DNA of 36,158 nucleotides, taken from positions 1-36,158 of the forward strand of contig JAAXHI010000061.1 of NCBI GenBank assembly GCA_012270875.1. Reading direction: 5' to 3'. A program made the position numbers and the translations under genes. The notes below the pieces were generated by a model that saw nothing but the letters and a program-made list of their open reading frames with translations, made no database searches and had not been told where the DNA came from. How positions within the stretch are numbered: position 1 is the first letter of the stretch; every line of letters begins with the position of its first letter. Source of the stretch: Candidatus Poribacteria bacterium. Its GTDB lineage: Bacteria > Poribacteria > WGA-4E > WGA-3G. Of the stretch, positions 8,001 to 16,500 are shown one piece after another.

Positions 8001-8159
8001 GCAGATAAGCGTTAGATTGTTTTGTCTGGCGTAGTGTTGGAAAAGCGTCGCAAAGGCGAGTCGGACTTCCGTTTCATTCGTCGCGCCGAGGCTCTCGTAT
8101 TGTTTGAGTTCTGCGTAAAAGGTTTTTACGGGTTTGTGCGTCGATTTGATGTTTCGCAT
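5052..8159 (-). CDS. Type ISP-like single-chain restriction-modification enzyme, helicase-free
   Basis: A 1035-residue protein with nuclease, methyltransferase and target-recognition regions in one chain. The N-terminal region has an Mrr/PD-(D/E)XK-like arrangement (E30, D68, then E84-A-K86 in 'GYWEAKD'). The adenine methyltransferase core starts near residue 300 with 'YTPQPIVNFIV', motif I 'DPFVGTGNF' (346-354) and motif IV 'NPPY' (448-451). The rest, to 1035, is consistent with a type ISP C-terminal specificity domain. Such enzymes methylate adenine at an asymmetric site and cut unmodified DNA. Classical type ISP enzymes (about 1,600 residues) carry a helicase between nuclease and methyltransferase. 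Here residues 150-300 are helical, with no Walker motifs, so translocation is unlikely. The start at 8159 has a weak ribosome site. The gene stands alone and is intact, with no separate S or R subunit nearby. Confidence 0.85.
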   Translation of the reverse strand: MRNIKSTHKPVKTFYAELKQYESLGATNETEVRLAFATLFQHYARQNNLTLICEKSLRTPQNTTIYVDGMLTDNVFGLPRGYWEAKDLHDTLATAVRQKFEAGYPQDNILFTTQERALLYQDGQAVMDVGIADAEAFIRVLHAFFSYEQADVANWERAAVEFKDKVPALGERAATLIQNEEATNARFQEAFADFYRHCQAAINPNLSKSAVEEMLVQHLLTERIFRTVFDNPDFTRRNIIAREIENVIDALTWQAYNRSEFLRELNPFYGAIERAAATFIDFSQKQHFLNTVYEQFFQGFSVKVADTHGIVYTPQPIVNFIVKSVSHLLTTEFGRSLSDTGVHIIDPFVGTGNFIVRLIQAIDRTALKAKYSHELHCNEVLLMPYYIASMNIEHEFYVATEQYQPFDNLCLVDTFDLTTERQLSLFAPENTRRVARQKQTEMFVVIGNPPYNARQMDENDANKNRKYPELDGQIQETYAEASTATNKTALYDPYVKAIHWALNRVETDGIVAFVTNHNFITGQAFDGMRKHLSDACDKIYLLDLGGNIRKGHAGDANVFDIQVGVSINLFVKKGQHSGEVANLASEVSGSADIFYNSETAEMPKEATFEFLEACEHIGNVNWAAIQPDARYTWLTEGLREDFETFLPMGSKQAKAAKGEVSGVIFHQFSSGVQTNRDAWVINFNQNSLAENIQRTIKFYNSQVFNWERRENPDEDVDDFVSYDSKEISWSSGLKSQLKGGRTAEFTASKIRRHLYRPFTKTNLFFDRILNQRVFVFPRIFPTVDIEMENQVICVNMTPEKPFTCLMSDCVPGHIVTGGFGSPGQCFPFYIYDEDGTNRRENITDWALTRFREHYKDDKIAKWDIFHYTYALLHHPAYRERYQVNLKRDLPHIPFAPEFWEFVAAGRRLAEIHVHYEDQPQYKLNLIETPDMPLDWRVAQMKFSKDKTQIKYNDFLTLAGIPAEVFAYRLGNRSALEWVVDQYRVKTDKRSGIVNDPNRADDETYIVDLIRKVIGVSLETVGIVEGLSGLDIGGDA

Positions 8160-8320
8160 CTTTGTATGATCTCACTAATTCGTCAATCTATGTGAAGTAT
8201 TATATACAAATTCGTAATAGATTACAAGTGAAAATTGGGGATCTTCATATAATAAAATCGTTGAATCAGAGATTCCCATATAGTGCGTAAAGTTTCTGAC
8301 ATTAACACTTCCATGCTCTT

Positions 8321-8341
8321 ATAGGAGGGATTTTCAATCCC
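8321..8341. repeat. Short palindrome of the TAGGAG type
   Basis: ATAGGA precedes the perfect hairpin GGGATT-TTC-AATCCC (8327-8341). Its layout (TAGGA/G then a short perfect stem) resembles the palindromes at 4493, 17114, 21411, 23599 and 34686. It lies in the 558-nt gene-free stretch between the restriction enzyme and the GT2 gene. Confidence 0.5.
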
Positions 8342-8379
8342 AATGTAGAAGCCGTGATTTGACAGGAGGATGTCTTAAA

Positions 8380-8415
8380 ATCCGCGTCATCCGCGTCATC
8401 CGTGTAATCCGCGAT
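8380..8415. repeat. Tandem 9-mer (ATCCGCGTC) x 4
   Basis: Four consecutive 9-nt units, ATCCGCGTC, ATCCGCGTC, ATCCGTGTA and ATCCGCGAT, form a small degenerate satellite in the gene-free stretch. No coding potential was seen. A related ATCCGC word is repeated at about 33599-33622. Confidence 0.65.
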
Positions 8416-8494
8416 TCAGACAACTAAAAAAATGAAACAACAATAGAATCACAATAGATACGCAATAGTTTCATACATTTTCCATTATATAAAA

Positions 8495-8615
8495 TTTCAT
8501 AGCAAATTTCATAGCAGCTTTTAACAAGTCCACTCCGAAAACCGCCCAAAATCCAGTCGTAGACTGGACTCACGGCATTTCATAAAATTCATAGCACTTC
8601 GGATTTGCTATGAAA
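8495..8615. repeat. Long inverted repeat with nested hairpin
   Basis: TTTCATAGCAAAT (8495-8507) and ATTTGCTATGAAA (8603-8615) are a perfect 13-bp inverted pair about 95 nt apart. Between them lies a perfect 7-bp hairpin TCCAGTC-GTA-GACTGGA (8552-8568), and further TTCATAGC words occur at 8508-8515 and 8588-8595. I see no gene here; it looks like a small foldback element. Confidence 0.5.
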
Positions 8616-8676
8616 ACTGTGAAATTTACACCGCCTTTCGGCATTACAGAAAACTGAATGCCTCTGCTATAAGCGT

Positions 8677-8705
8677 TTGACAGAAAACCGTTTTTATAGT
8701 ATAAT
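8677..8705 (+). promoter_or_regulatory. Perfect consensus sigma-70 promoter of the GT2 gene
   Basis: TTGACA (8677-8682), a 17-nt spacer and TATAAT (8700-8705) match the consensus exactly. The expected start (about 8711-8713) leaves only about 5-7 nt before the ATG at 8718, so the transcript should be nearly leaderless. Confidence 0.8.
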
Positions 8706-8717
8706 TTATCCAATACT

Positions 8718-9380
8718 ATGAAAACCTGTCTGCTGCTACCGGCTTACAATGAATCCAAAACGATTGGACAGATAATTCAGGAGACATCTGAATTCATCAG
8801 CGAGATTGTTGTCATTGACGACGGTTCATCAGATGAGACAGCAGAGATTGCATCGGCGTCCGGTGTGGTTTGTCTGGCAAACGCTACAAATTGTGGCAAA
8901 GGGAGTGCCTTAAGAAAAGGCTTCGCTTACACGCTTAAACACGGATATCAATTAGTTTTCACGATGGACAGTGATGGACAGCACGACCCAGCGGACATAC
9001 CCCGCTTTTTGGAGCATTTCGACAACACACATCCAGATATACTCATTGGGGCAAGGGAGACAAAAAACTCGCAAACATCAATGCCGTTTCATCGACGGAT
9101 CAATAACCGTTTAATTTCTTATGTCGGTTCCAAATTGTGTGGACAACGGGTGCCGGATTTTCAATCAGGATATCGACTCATTCGAGCAGAGGTCTTGCAA
9201 CACGTCCATTTAGAAACAGAGCGTTATGAGACGGAATCTGAACTGCTGATAAAGGCAGGACGGCTCGGATTCCGTATTGAGAGTCTACCGATTCAGACGC
9301 GTTACGGCGATGAAGTCAGCCATATTAAACCGCTTCGGGAGATGTGGCTCTTTACAAAATTATTATTTCGTAGTTTATGA
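8718..9380 (+). CDS. GT2 glycosyltransferase, polyprenyl-phosphate sugar synthase-like
   Basis: A 220-residue GT-A fold glycosyltransferase of family 2. Motifs in order are 'PAYNE' (8-12), 'DDGSSDET' (34-41), 'NCGKGSALRKGF' (58-69), the metal-binding 'DSDGQH' (84-89), 'DFQSGYR' (about 147-153) and the acceptor-side 'YETESEL'. This set is typical of dolichyl/polyprenyl-phosphate mannose or glucose synthases, which move a sugar from a nucleotide donor to a lipid phosphate on the cytoplasmic face. There are no transmembrane segments, as in the soluble type. It lies just upstream of a DUF368 polyprenyl-phosphate transporter, which supports a lipid-carrier role. The ATG at 8718 directly follows a perfect promoter and has no ribosome site. 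The sugar donor cannot be read from the sequence. Confidence 0.85.
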   Translation: MKTCLLLPAYNESKTIGQIIQETSEFISEIVVIDDGSSDETAEIASASGVVCLANATNCGKGSALRKGFAYTLKHGYQLVFTMDSDGQHDPADIPRFLEHFDNTHPDILIGARETKNSQTSMPFHRRINNRLISYVGSKLCGQRVPDFQSGYRLIRAEVLQHVHLETERYETESELLIKAGRLGFRIESLPIQTRYGDEVSHIKPLREMWLFTKLLFRSL

Positions 9381-9546
9381 AGAATAGCAGTCGGAAACCA
9401 TCGGCTTTCAGCAAAGAGGTTTCTGATGAAGTTGTGCTTCTCTATCTGACTGCTGATGGCTGATGACTATTGCGCTGACAACTGATGGCTGACAGCCATT
9501 CCCTCTGGTAACTGGTAACTGACCACTGGTAACTGACAACTAATAC
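9381..9546. repeat. Degenerate word repeats before the DUF368 gene
   Basis: The space is built from recurring words: GACTGCTGATGGCTGATGAC, then CAACTGATGGCTGACAGCC, then GGTAACTGGTAACTGACC and GGTAACTGACAACT, ending 4 nt before the next ATG. No ribosome site or promoter is evident. The same words appear before recN (11497-11597) and, in GTCAGC form, at 13362-13511. Confidence 0.65.
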
Positions 9547-10575
9547 ATGAATTCACTCAGGCTTTTTGCTAACGGCTTTCTGATAGGCATTGCTAATATT
9601 ATCCCCGGTATGAGTGGCGGGACCCTTGCACTCGTTTTAGGGATCTACGAACGACTCATCGGCGCACTACGACGTATCGGGCTTTCAACGGTTAAAAAAT
9701 TACTCGGAGTCGTCCGACTCAAAAAGCATAACTTCGCGGAAGCAGGTGCCGAACTTCGCCGTATCGACTTCAGTTTTCTCGCGCTATTAGCAATCGGTGC
9801 AATCGCTGCCCTATTGCTTACCTCAAAGTTAATCGTCTATCTGCTGAACAACCAGCATGATGCGACTTATGGCTTCTTTAGCGGGTTAATCTTGGTATCT
9901 ATTCTCATACCGCTGCGAATGCTAAAAGGGTTCGGTTGGAAAGAATCGGTGGTGCTGTTGATTGCCCTTGCCCTGATATTAAGCCTCTCTGTCGGTATGG
10001 GTGAAAAGCAGTTAGAGCGCGTTGCCTACAAAGCCGATAATCAGGCGATGATGGATGACAATGCTGGACGCACAACCGGATTTCCGACGTATTGGCAACT
10101 CGGACTCTTTTTTGGAAGCGGCGCGTTAGCGGTCTCGGCGATGATCCTGCCCGGCATCAGCGGTTCGTTCCTGATGCTCGCACTCGGTGTCTATTTTCCG
10201 CTCTTAACGGCAATAAATACCTTGATAGAGGGGGTCCCCGGATTGCTCAAAGGCACTTTAACTGAGCCGATGTTAGGAAGCCTACTGATACTCGCTTTCG
10301 CTGCACTCGGATGCCTGTTCGGTCTCCTCGCATTCACGCGGTTGCTTAACTACCTACTGGAACGCTATCGCAATCTGACAATCGCCTTTCTCATCGGATT
10401 GATGGTCGGTTCGCTTTACGGATTATGGCCATTTCGTGAGTTCTCAATGGTTGACGGAGAGCGGATAGATACCGCTCACATCTTACCGCAACTTGATATG
10501 AATCTGCTTATCACTGTCGGTGCTTTTCTTATCGGCGGTGGTATCATTATTTTATTCACGCGTCTGGAGAATTAG
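9547..10575 (+). CDS. popT: DUF368 polyprenyl-phosphate transporter (PopT type)
   Basis: A 342-residue polytopic membrane protein of the DUF368 family. The two half-repeats are visible: 'IPGMSGGTLALVLGIYERL' near residue 19 and 'LPGISGSFLMLALGVYFPL' near residue 201, each with the re-entrant 'PG(M/I)SG' signature. About eight to ten hydrophobic segments follow. DUF368 proteins were recently shown to be polyprenyl-phosphate (C55-P) translocases that return the lipid carrier to the cytoplasmic face for reuse in envelope glycan synthesis. It lies 166 nt downstream of a polyprenyl-phosphate-sugar-synthase-like GT2, a sensible pairing. It is slightly longer than typical members, with a loop around residues 155-180. 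The ATG at 9547 has no Shine-Dalgarno sequence because the upstream DNA is repeat. The family call is strong; the exact lipid substrate is inferred. Confidence 0.88.
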   Translation: MNSLRLFANGFLIGIANIIPGMSGGTLALVLGIYERLIGALRRIGLSTVKKLLGVVRLKKHNFAEAGAELRRIDFSFLALLAIGAIAALLLTSKLIVYLLNNQHDATYGFFSGLILVSILIPLRMLKGFGWKESVVLLIALALILSLSVGMGEKQLERVAYKADNQAMMDDNAGRTTGFPTYWQLGLFFGSGALAVSAMILPGISGSFLMLALGVYFPLLTAINTLIEGVPGLLKGTLTEPMLGSLLILAFAALGCLFGLLAFTRLLNYLLERYRNLTIAFLIGLMVGSLYGLWPFREFSMVDGERIDTAHILPQLDMNLLITVGAFLIGGGIIILFTRLEN

Positions 10576-10617
10576 AAGGCTACCGGAACCTATAAGCAAC
10601 GTCTTTCACATAACGAA

Positions 10618-11496
10618 ATGAAAGAAATAAAAAATATCGGTTTTTTTGTCAATACTACCAAAGCCAACGCCGCAGGAATCGTCGAAGGTGTGTCTGCGTG
10701 GCTCGAAGAGCGAGGTATTGTCCCATTGCTACCAGAGGAGCAAGCAGTTGAATTGGGGCACCCCAAAACCGGTATTTCTAAAACCGAGATGGTAGAACAA
10801 GCAGATGTTCTGCTTGTGCTGGGTGGAGACGGAACCCTACTCAGCGCAGCCCATACACCGCAGGTTGAGAATGTGCCGATCTTGGCGATTAATATTGGGA
10901 CGCTTGGGTTTTTAACGGACGCATCACTTGATGAACTCTATCCGACTTTGAAAGCGACCTTGGCAGGCGACTATCGGATAGAGCATCGGATGATGTTAGA
11001 GGTGGTTGTGGACAGGCAAGGGTTTCCGCAACCTTTTCGAGCCTTCGCACTCAATGATGTTGTCATTCGGCACTATACACGTCTCATTGAATTAGACGCA
11101 TATATTGATGACGAACTTTTTATACCCTATAACGCTGATGGATTGATCATCGCAACGCCAAGCGGTTCAACTGGGTACTCGCTCTCTTGTGCTGGCACTA
11201 TCGTCGCACCACAGTTGGAGGCGATTTTGTTAACACCTATCGCACCGCATAGTTTGACGGTACGTCCGTTTATTGCCGATGGGGATGCGGAGATAACAGT
11301 CAAAATGCGTGCTGCGTATCAGAGCGTAGATGTTTTTGTGGACGGACAACGCGAGACACACAGCCTCACCGCGGGTGCGGTCATAAAAGTGGAGAAAGCA
11401 GAACGCACAATTCAGCTGATCCGTTCACAACACCATAGTTACTACAGAACCTTGCGTGAAAAACTGATGTTAGGTGAAAGAATTAAACATACATAA
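10618..11496 (+). CDS. nadK: NAD kinase
   Basis: A 292-residue ATP-NAD kinase, which makes NADP+ from NAD+ in the cytoplasm. Diagnostic motifs are 'LGGDGTLLSAAH' (GGDGT at 69-73), 'ALNDVVI' (the family's NE/ND motif) and 'TPSGSTGYSLSCAGTIVAP', followed by the C-terminal 'DGQ' strand. Length is normal for the family. The ATG at 10618 follows popT by 42 nt on the same strand, so co-transcription is likely; the ribosome site is weak. The downstream neighbour is recN, and nadK-recN adjacency is common in many bacteria, which strengthens both assignments. Confidence 0.95.
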   Translation: MKEIKNIGFFVNTTKANAAGIVEGVSAWLEERGIVPLLPEEQAVELGHPKTGISKTEMVEQADVLLVLGGDGTLLSAAHTPQVENVPILAINIGTLGFLTDASLDELYPTLKATLAGDYRIEHRMMLEVVVDRQGFPQPFRAFALNDVVIRHYTRLIELDAYIDDELFIPYNADGLIIATPSGSTGYSLSCAGTIVAPQLEAILLTPIAPHSLTVRPFIADGDAEITVKMRAAYQSVDVFVDGQRETHSLTAGAVIKVEKAERTIQLIRSQHHSYYRTLREKLMLGERIKHT

Positions 11497-11597
11497 GAGT
11501 GGTCATCACTTGTCAATACGCAGCCTTCAGGAACCGTCATTACCAACAAGTTACTGACAACTCTCACTGCGAGGCAAACTGATAACTGACAACTATC
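11497..11597. repeat. Word-repeat spacer before recN, with a CTCTCACTGCGAGGCA copy
   Basis: The intergenic DNA contains CTCTCACTGCGAGGCA (11561-11576), identical to 13396-13411 and nearly identical to 34893-34908. It ends with TAACTGACAACT just before the recN ATG, the same words as those before the DUF368 gene. No promoter is evident. Confidence 0.6.
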
Positions 11598-13361
11598 ATG
11601 ATTGAAACATTCTCTATCCGCAACGTCGCTCTCATAGACGAACTCGAACTCGAACTGGCACCAGGGTTGAATATCTTTACCGGTGAGACAGGCGCTGGTA
11701 AATCGGTGATCCTTAAGTCGATTGGATTGGTTTTGGGTGAAAGGTCCACCGCCGATATTGTCCGAGAAGGCACCGATTTTGCGAAGGTAGAAGCAAGCAT
11801 CGCTCCTGATGAGACGCATCCGATGTGGCATACCGACTTTGCCTTCACCGACGTGTTGGACGCATCCGATGTGACCATCCTTTCGAGGCAAATCAGCGCG
11901 AACGGGAGAAGCCGCTGCCATATCAACGGACGTGTCGTCAATCTAAAGCAGCTCCAAGCACTCGGTACTTTGCTTGTTGACATCCACGGTCAACATGAGC
12001 ATCAATCCTTATTTCGGACCGAAACACATCTCGGGCTCTTAGATGATTTTGGAGGGAACAGCGAAGCGCAACGGCAGATTGGTAAGGTATATACGCAACT
12101 CAGAGCCTTGCAACAAGAGGCGGCATCCCTCGCGGACACGCTGGCTGCATCAGAACGCGAAAAAGAACTCCTTGAATTTGAAATTAAAGAACTGACTGCG
12201 GCGGATTTAGAGGAAGGCGAAGACGAAAAGTTAGCAAATGAAGCGCGCCTACTCAAGAATGCAGAGGCACTGCGTGAAACTGCGACGCTCGTATATCAAC
12301 AGTTGGATGGCGACGGGGCTGGCGGTTTTGGGAGTCCCGTTGAACGCTTAAAGGGGGCAGTGAAAGAACTTACAAAATTGTCGGAACTTGATGACAGTCT
12401 CTCCGAATTGCGGGATCGGTTGGAATCGTCGCTCTACGAATTGGAGGATGTTGCCTTACAGGTCCGCCACTACGCAGAAACGGTGGAGTCCAACGCAATG
12501 CGGCTGGACGAGGTTACCGATCGATTGGCGTTGATTTCAAAATTGAAGCGGCGTTATGGGAACACTATTCCCGAAATATTAACCTACCACGCTGAAGCAG
12601 AACAGAAATTGGAGACATTACAACTCGGTTCAGAAAAACAAGAGTCGCTTCAAGCAGAAATCCAAGAAACCATCCAAGAAGCACAACACCTATGCACCGC
12701 GCTCTCTGCGAAACGGATGCACGTCGCTAAACACCTCTCGGAGCGGATTGAGAAGGAACTCCGTACGCTCGGTATGGACAAAGCGGTGTTTCAGGCATCC
12801 GTGCAGCATATACCAGACGAAGGGGGCCCCTTTCGGATAGATGACAAACCTTATGCATTCCGTGCCGACGGCATGGACGATGTTGAATTCTTAATCGCAC
12901 CGAATGTTGGTTCTGAAGCGCGCCCAATCGCCAGAATTGCGTCAGGTGGCGAAATCTCGCGTATCATGCTCGCTTTAAAGACTGTATTGGTCCAAGTTAG
13001 AACCGAAAACGGGACACCGACAGTTAAACCAGAAGCACCCGTTTTCGGTTCTGAGATTCCAACGCTGCTTTTCGATGAAATTGACAGCGGTATCGGCGGT
13101 AAAATTGCGGATGTCGTTGGTAAAAAATTGAAAGAATTGTCAGCCTTTTCACAAGTTATCTGTATTACGCATCTCCCTCAGATTGCCCGTTTTGCGGACA
13201 AGCATTTTCGGGTAGAAAAAAAGGTCGTTGATGAACGTACCCTGATTACAGCGAAACCTTTAACAGCGGAAGAACAAGTGAATGAAATCGCCCGAATGCA
13301 CGGTGGCAAAGAAACCGAAATAGGACTCGCGCATGCGCGAGAGTTATTGTCCGAAAAATAG
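11598..13361 (+). CDS. recN: DNA repair ATPase RecN
   Basis: A 587-residue SMC-like protein that acts in double-strand-break repair. The N-terminal Walker A 'GETGAGKS' (29-36) is followed by 'LDIHGQHEHQSLF'-type sequence (actual 'VDIHGQHEHQSLF', near 130) characteristic of RecN. Two coiled-coil arms (about 150-400) follow, then the ABC signature 'IASGGEISRIMLALK' and Walker B 'LLFDEIDSGIGG' (about 490-501), then 'THLPQIA'. The length is close to the usual 550-570. The ATG at 11598 has no ribosome site because it abuts a repeat. The gene is 101 nt after nadK. No LexA-type operator was recognised. Confidence 0.95.
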   Translation: MIETFSIRNVALIDELELELAPGLNIFTGETGAGKSVILKSIGLVLGERSTADIVREGTDFAKVEASIAPDETHPMWHTDFAFTDVLDASDVTILSRQISANGRSRCHINGRVVNLKQLQALGTLLVDIHGQHEHQSLFRTETHLGLLDDFGGNSEAQRQIGKVYTQLRALQQEAASLADTLAASEREKELLEFEIKELTAADLEEGEDEKLANEARLLKNAEALRETATLVYQQLDGDGAGGFGSPVERLKGAVKELTKLSELDDSLSELRDRLESSLYELEDVALQVRHYAETVESNAMRLDEVTDRLALISKLKRRYGNTIPEILTYHAEAEQKLETLQLGSEKQESLQAEIQETIQEAQHLCTALSAKRMHVAKHLSERIEKELRTLGMDKAVFQASVQHIPDEGGPFRIDDKPYAFRADGMDDVEFLIAPNVGSEARPIARIASGGEISRIMLALKTVLVQVRTENGTPTVKPEAPVFGSEIPTLLFDEIDSGIGGKIADVVGKKLKELSAFSQVICITHLPQIARFADKHFRVEKKVVDERTLITAKPLTAEEQVNEIARMHGGKETEIGLAHARELLSEK

Positions 13362-13511
13362 GGGGAATAGCGGTCAGCGGTCAGGGCGGTTTTTTCTCTC
13401 ACTGCGAGGCATGAAAAAACCTGTCAGCAGTCAGAAAAGAGGTATTGGGTGAATCGAACCGCTCTTTGCCGATTGCCGACAGTCTCCGACAGCCGACAGC
13501 CAGAAAAAAAT
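13362..13511. repeat. GTCAGC/GACAGC word-repeat spacer before the oxidoreductase gene
   Basis: The stretch carries GCGGTCAGCGGTCAGGGCGG, the CTCTCACTGCGAGGCA word (13396-13411), CTGTCAGCAGTCAG and CCGACAGTCTCCGACAGCCGACAGCC. It is open in the frame of the next gene from a GTG at 13449 that has an AAGAGG ribosome site, but the residues would come from repeat DNA. Confidence 0.6.
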
Positions 13512-16500
13512 ATGGATGATAGGTTTACACAAGCCAGCGGAACACATGTCTATACGGGGTGCGAATTATTAGTCAAGGGCGCCTTAGAGAGTGGGGTGAG
13601 TCTGCTCACAGGGTATCCAGGATCCCCGCTTGCCGAAGTCTTTGATGTGATCCAACGTAATGCCGAGTTGTTGAAAAATAATGGGATCGTGGCACAGATC
13701 GCCAACAATGAAGCGTTAAGTATCGCACGCCTGAATGGCTCGCAGATGGCGGATGTCCGGGCGATTGCGTTCATGAAAAGCGTCGGCTTACATGTAGCCT
13801 CCGATGCGTTGGCGATTAGTAACCTCGCAGGGACGACTGGGGGTGCTGTCGTCGTCGTGGGCGATGATACTTGGTCCCACAGCACACAGGTACCTGCGGA
13901 CTCCCGATTTTTGGCGCGACACGTCTATACGCCACTTCTCGAACCGAGTACTTTCCAAGAACTCAAAGACTGGGTGAACGCCGCTTTCCAGATTTCTGCT
14001 GCTGCGGACCTCTATGTCTGCTATCTAACCACTGAAAATCAGGCGAGTGGCGGCGGGAACGTTGAACTCCATCCCAATATCTATCCTGACATTACCGGTT
14101 TGAACCGAGTTAATTTAGATACCCAACTCATAGATGCCGATAAGCGCGTCGTCTTACCGCCGCATACTGCCCAAATTGAGACAGAAACGTTGCGGGAAAG
14201 ACTCCCCACTGCAATTGAGACCGCAAGAGACCTTGGACTCAACAAGATCCAGTTTATGCCGGGCATCTCACGTAAAAAGCGACACCCGCTCGGATTTGTC
14301 AGCACAGGCTTGGCATACAGCTGCCTATGCCACGCACTCGAAGAATTGAACTTACACGGCGACATCCCGATCCTCAAACTCGGTATGACCCACCCAATTG
14401 ATGCAGACATCGTCAGAGAGTTCGCTGAACAGGTTGACGAAATCTATGTCGTTGAGGAGAAGCGTTCACTTTTAGAAAACGAAATCAAAGCACTGCTCAC
14501 CCATGCCTACCAGAACGGAAATATTCAGACGTACGTAAACGTGTGGGGAAAACAATTCCCCGATGACCTCGTCGGGATTCCAGCAGCCGCCGGTTTAGAT
14601 GCCTCTATTCTCATTCAAAAGCTGATTCCGCTTCTTAAACACCGCCTCGGCACTTCCGATACGCTTGTTGATTTGGAACACCTCGCGCGTGAAAAAGCAC
14701 TCCAAGAAGGGGTCTCCGAACAGCAGATTGACATCCCACAACGGACACCGACTTTTTGCCCAGGCTGCCCGCATCGCGATTCCTCAAGCGTCTTCCTTGA
14801 AATCACACAGCAATTTATGGATGCCGACTACATGAAGAAGCATCATAATTCAGGACCGGTGGATCTCGTCTTTCACGGGGATATCGGTTGCTATTCGATG
14901 CTCAAATATGAACCGTTTCCGCGTCTGATGCACAATCTCTCCGCAATGGCGTTAGGCGGCGGTTCCGGCGCAGGGATTGACCCGTTTATCCAAAATAAGC
15001 AGATCGTTTTTATGGGGGATTCAACCTTTTTCCACGGTGGAATGTCAGCCATTTCAGATTCAATCAAAAACAACCAAGACATCGCCTATATCATTTTAGA
15101 CAACCAAACGACAGCAATGACGGGACACCAACCCACGCCTGCTGACGCGCTTGACCTCCTCGGCAATCCGACCTTCGCTCAGGATATTGAGAAAGTCGCC
15201 CAAGGACTCGTCGGCGATTCCGAAATAGACATTGTGCGCACCAACCCGGAAGATCGCGTAAACTACAAAAAATACCTCGAAAAAACCATTCTTAAACCGG
15301 GTGTCAAAATTGTTGTTGCTGATAAAGAGTGCGCCATTACGCACCATCGCCGGCTCCGGCGTGAACAACGCAAAACTATAGCCAGAGACGGTTTCCTGAA
15401 ATACGAAAAGCATATTAATATCACACCTGAAGTCTGCGAATTTTGTCGAGAGTGCACCACAGTTACCGGATGTCCCGGTTTAAAAATTGTGGATACCGAT
15501 TATGGTGAGAAAATTGCTATAGACCAATCAAACTGCGTCTCTGATGGCGCGTGCGCGCGAATTAAATACGCCTGCCCAGCATTTGAAGAAGTTATTGTCA
15601 CACGCAAACGGCCACCCCGACAGCAAACAGTCGCATCCGGGTACCGAGACCTCTTGAGCGATGATCCGTTGCCACCACCGCCACCGTTGACGTTTGAACG
15701 GAATTGGAACGCGTACGCTGCAGGTGTCGGCGGCATGGGAATCGGAACGATCTCCAAGGTACTTGTCGTTGGCGGATACCTTCAAGGCTATGATGTCAAC
15801 TTCTGTGATCGGAAGGGGTTAGCGATTCGCAATGGCGGTGTTTATACACATATCGCATACACACAACCCGGCGTTCACGCCTCCCCAATGATTCCGTATG
15901 GCAAGGCGGATTTGCTGTTAGGCCTTGACATTTTAGAAGCGGTACGCGGCATCACAGCACAATCGCTCTTCCGTATCGCATCCCCGACACGTACCACTGC
16001 TGTTGTGAACACCGCAAAGACTGAAACAATATCTACCCTCATTGGCAAAGACGATTTTGATCCCGACACACTTGAAGAGACGCTTCAAACACATACCAAT
16101 GCGGATACGTATTTCGGTGTCGATCTGTTTGCGGTCTCTGAGCAGTTGTTCGGCAATAAGTTGTACGCAAACATAATGCTTCTCGGTACTGCCTTCCAAC
16201 GCCAATTGATACCTCTTGAACTGGAACCGCTCCAATTAGCACTAAAGCAGATGGTACCACATGCCGATTTAGATACCAACATGAAAGCATTCAACGTTGG
16301 ACGGCGACTCGCACTTGACGTTCAACAGATAGAGAATGAAACGCCTCACCAACTCAATTACGCCGAGATGCTCTCTGCAAAACGACAGATATTGGAGAAA
16401 AAGCGCGGTGGAAAACGTTTAGCACAGAAATATATAGCACTCGTCGAAGGTGCCGTGGCGGCACTAAATATCGGTTCGGACAACATTCATCGGCTGCTGG

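Noticed and set aside
8380..8615. Repeats that could suggest a CRISPR array
   Set aside because: Units are 9 nt and adjacent without spacers, and no cas genes are present.
13449..13511. GTG start with AAGAGG ribosome site that would lengthen the oxidoreductase by 21 residues
   Set aside because: The extra residues are encoded by repeat DNA, and family similarity begins after the ATG at 13512.
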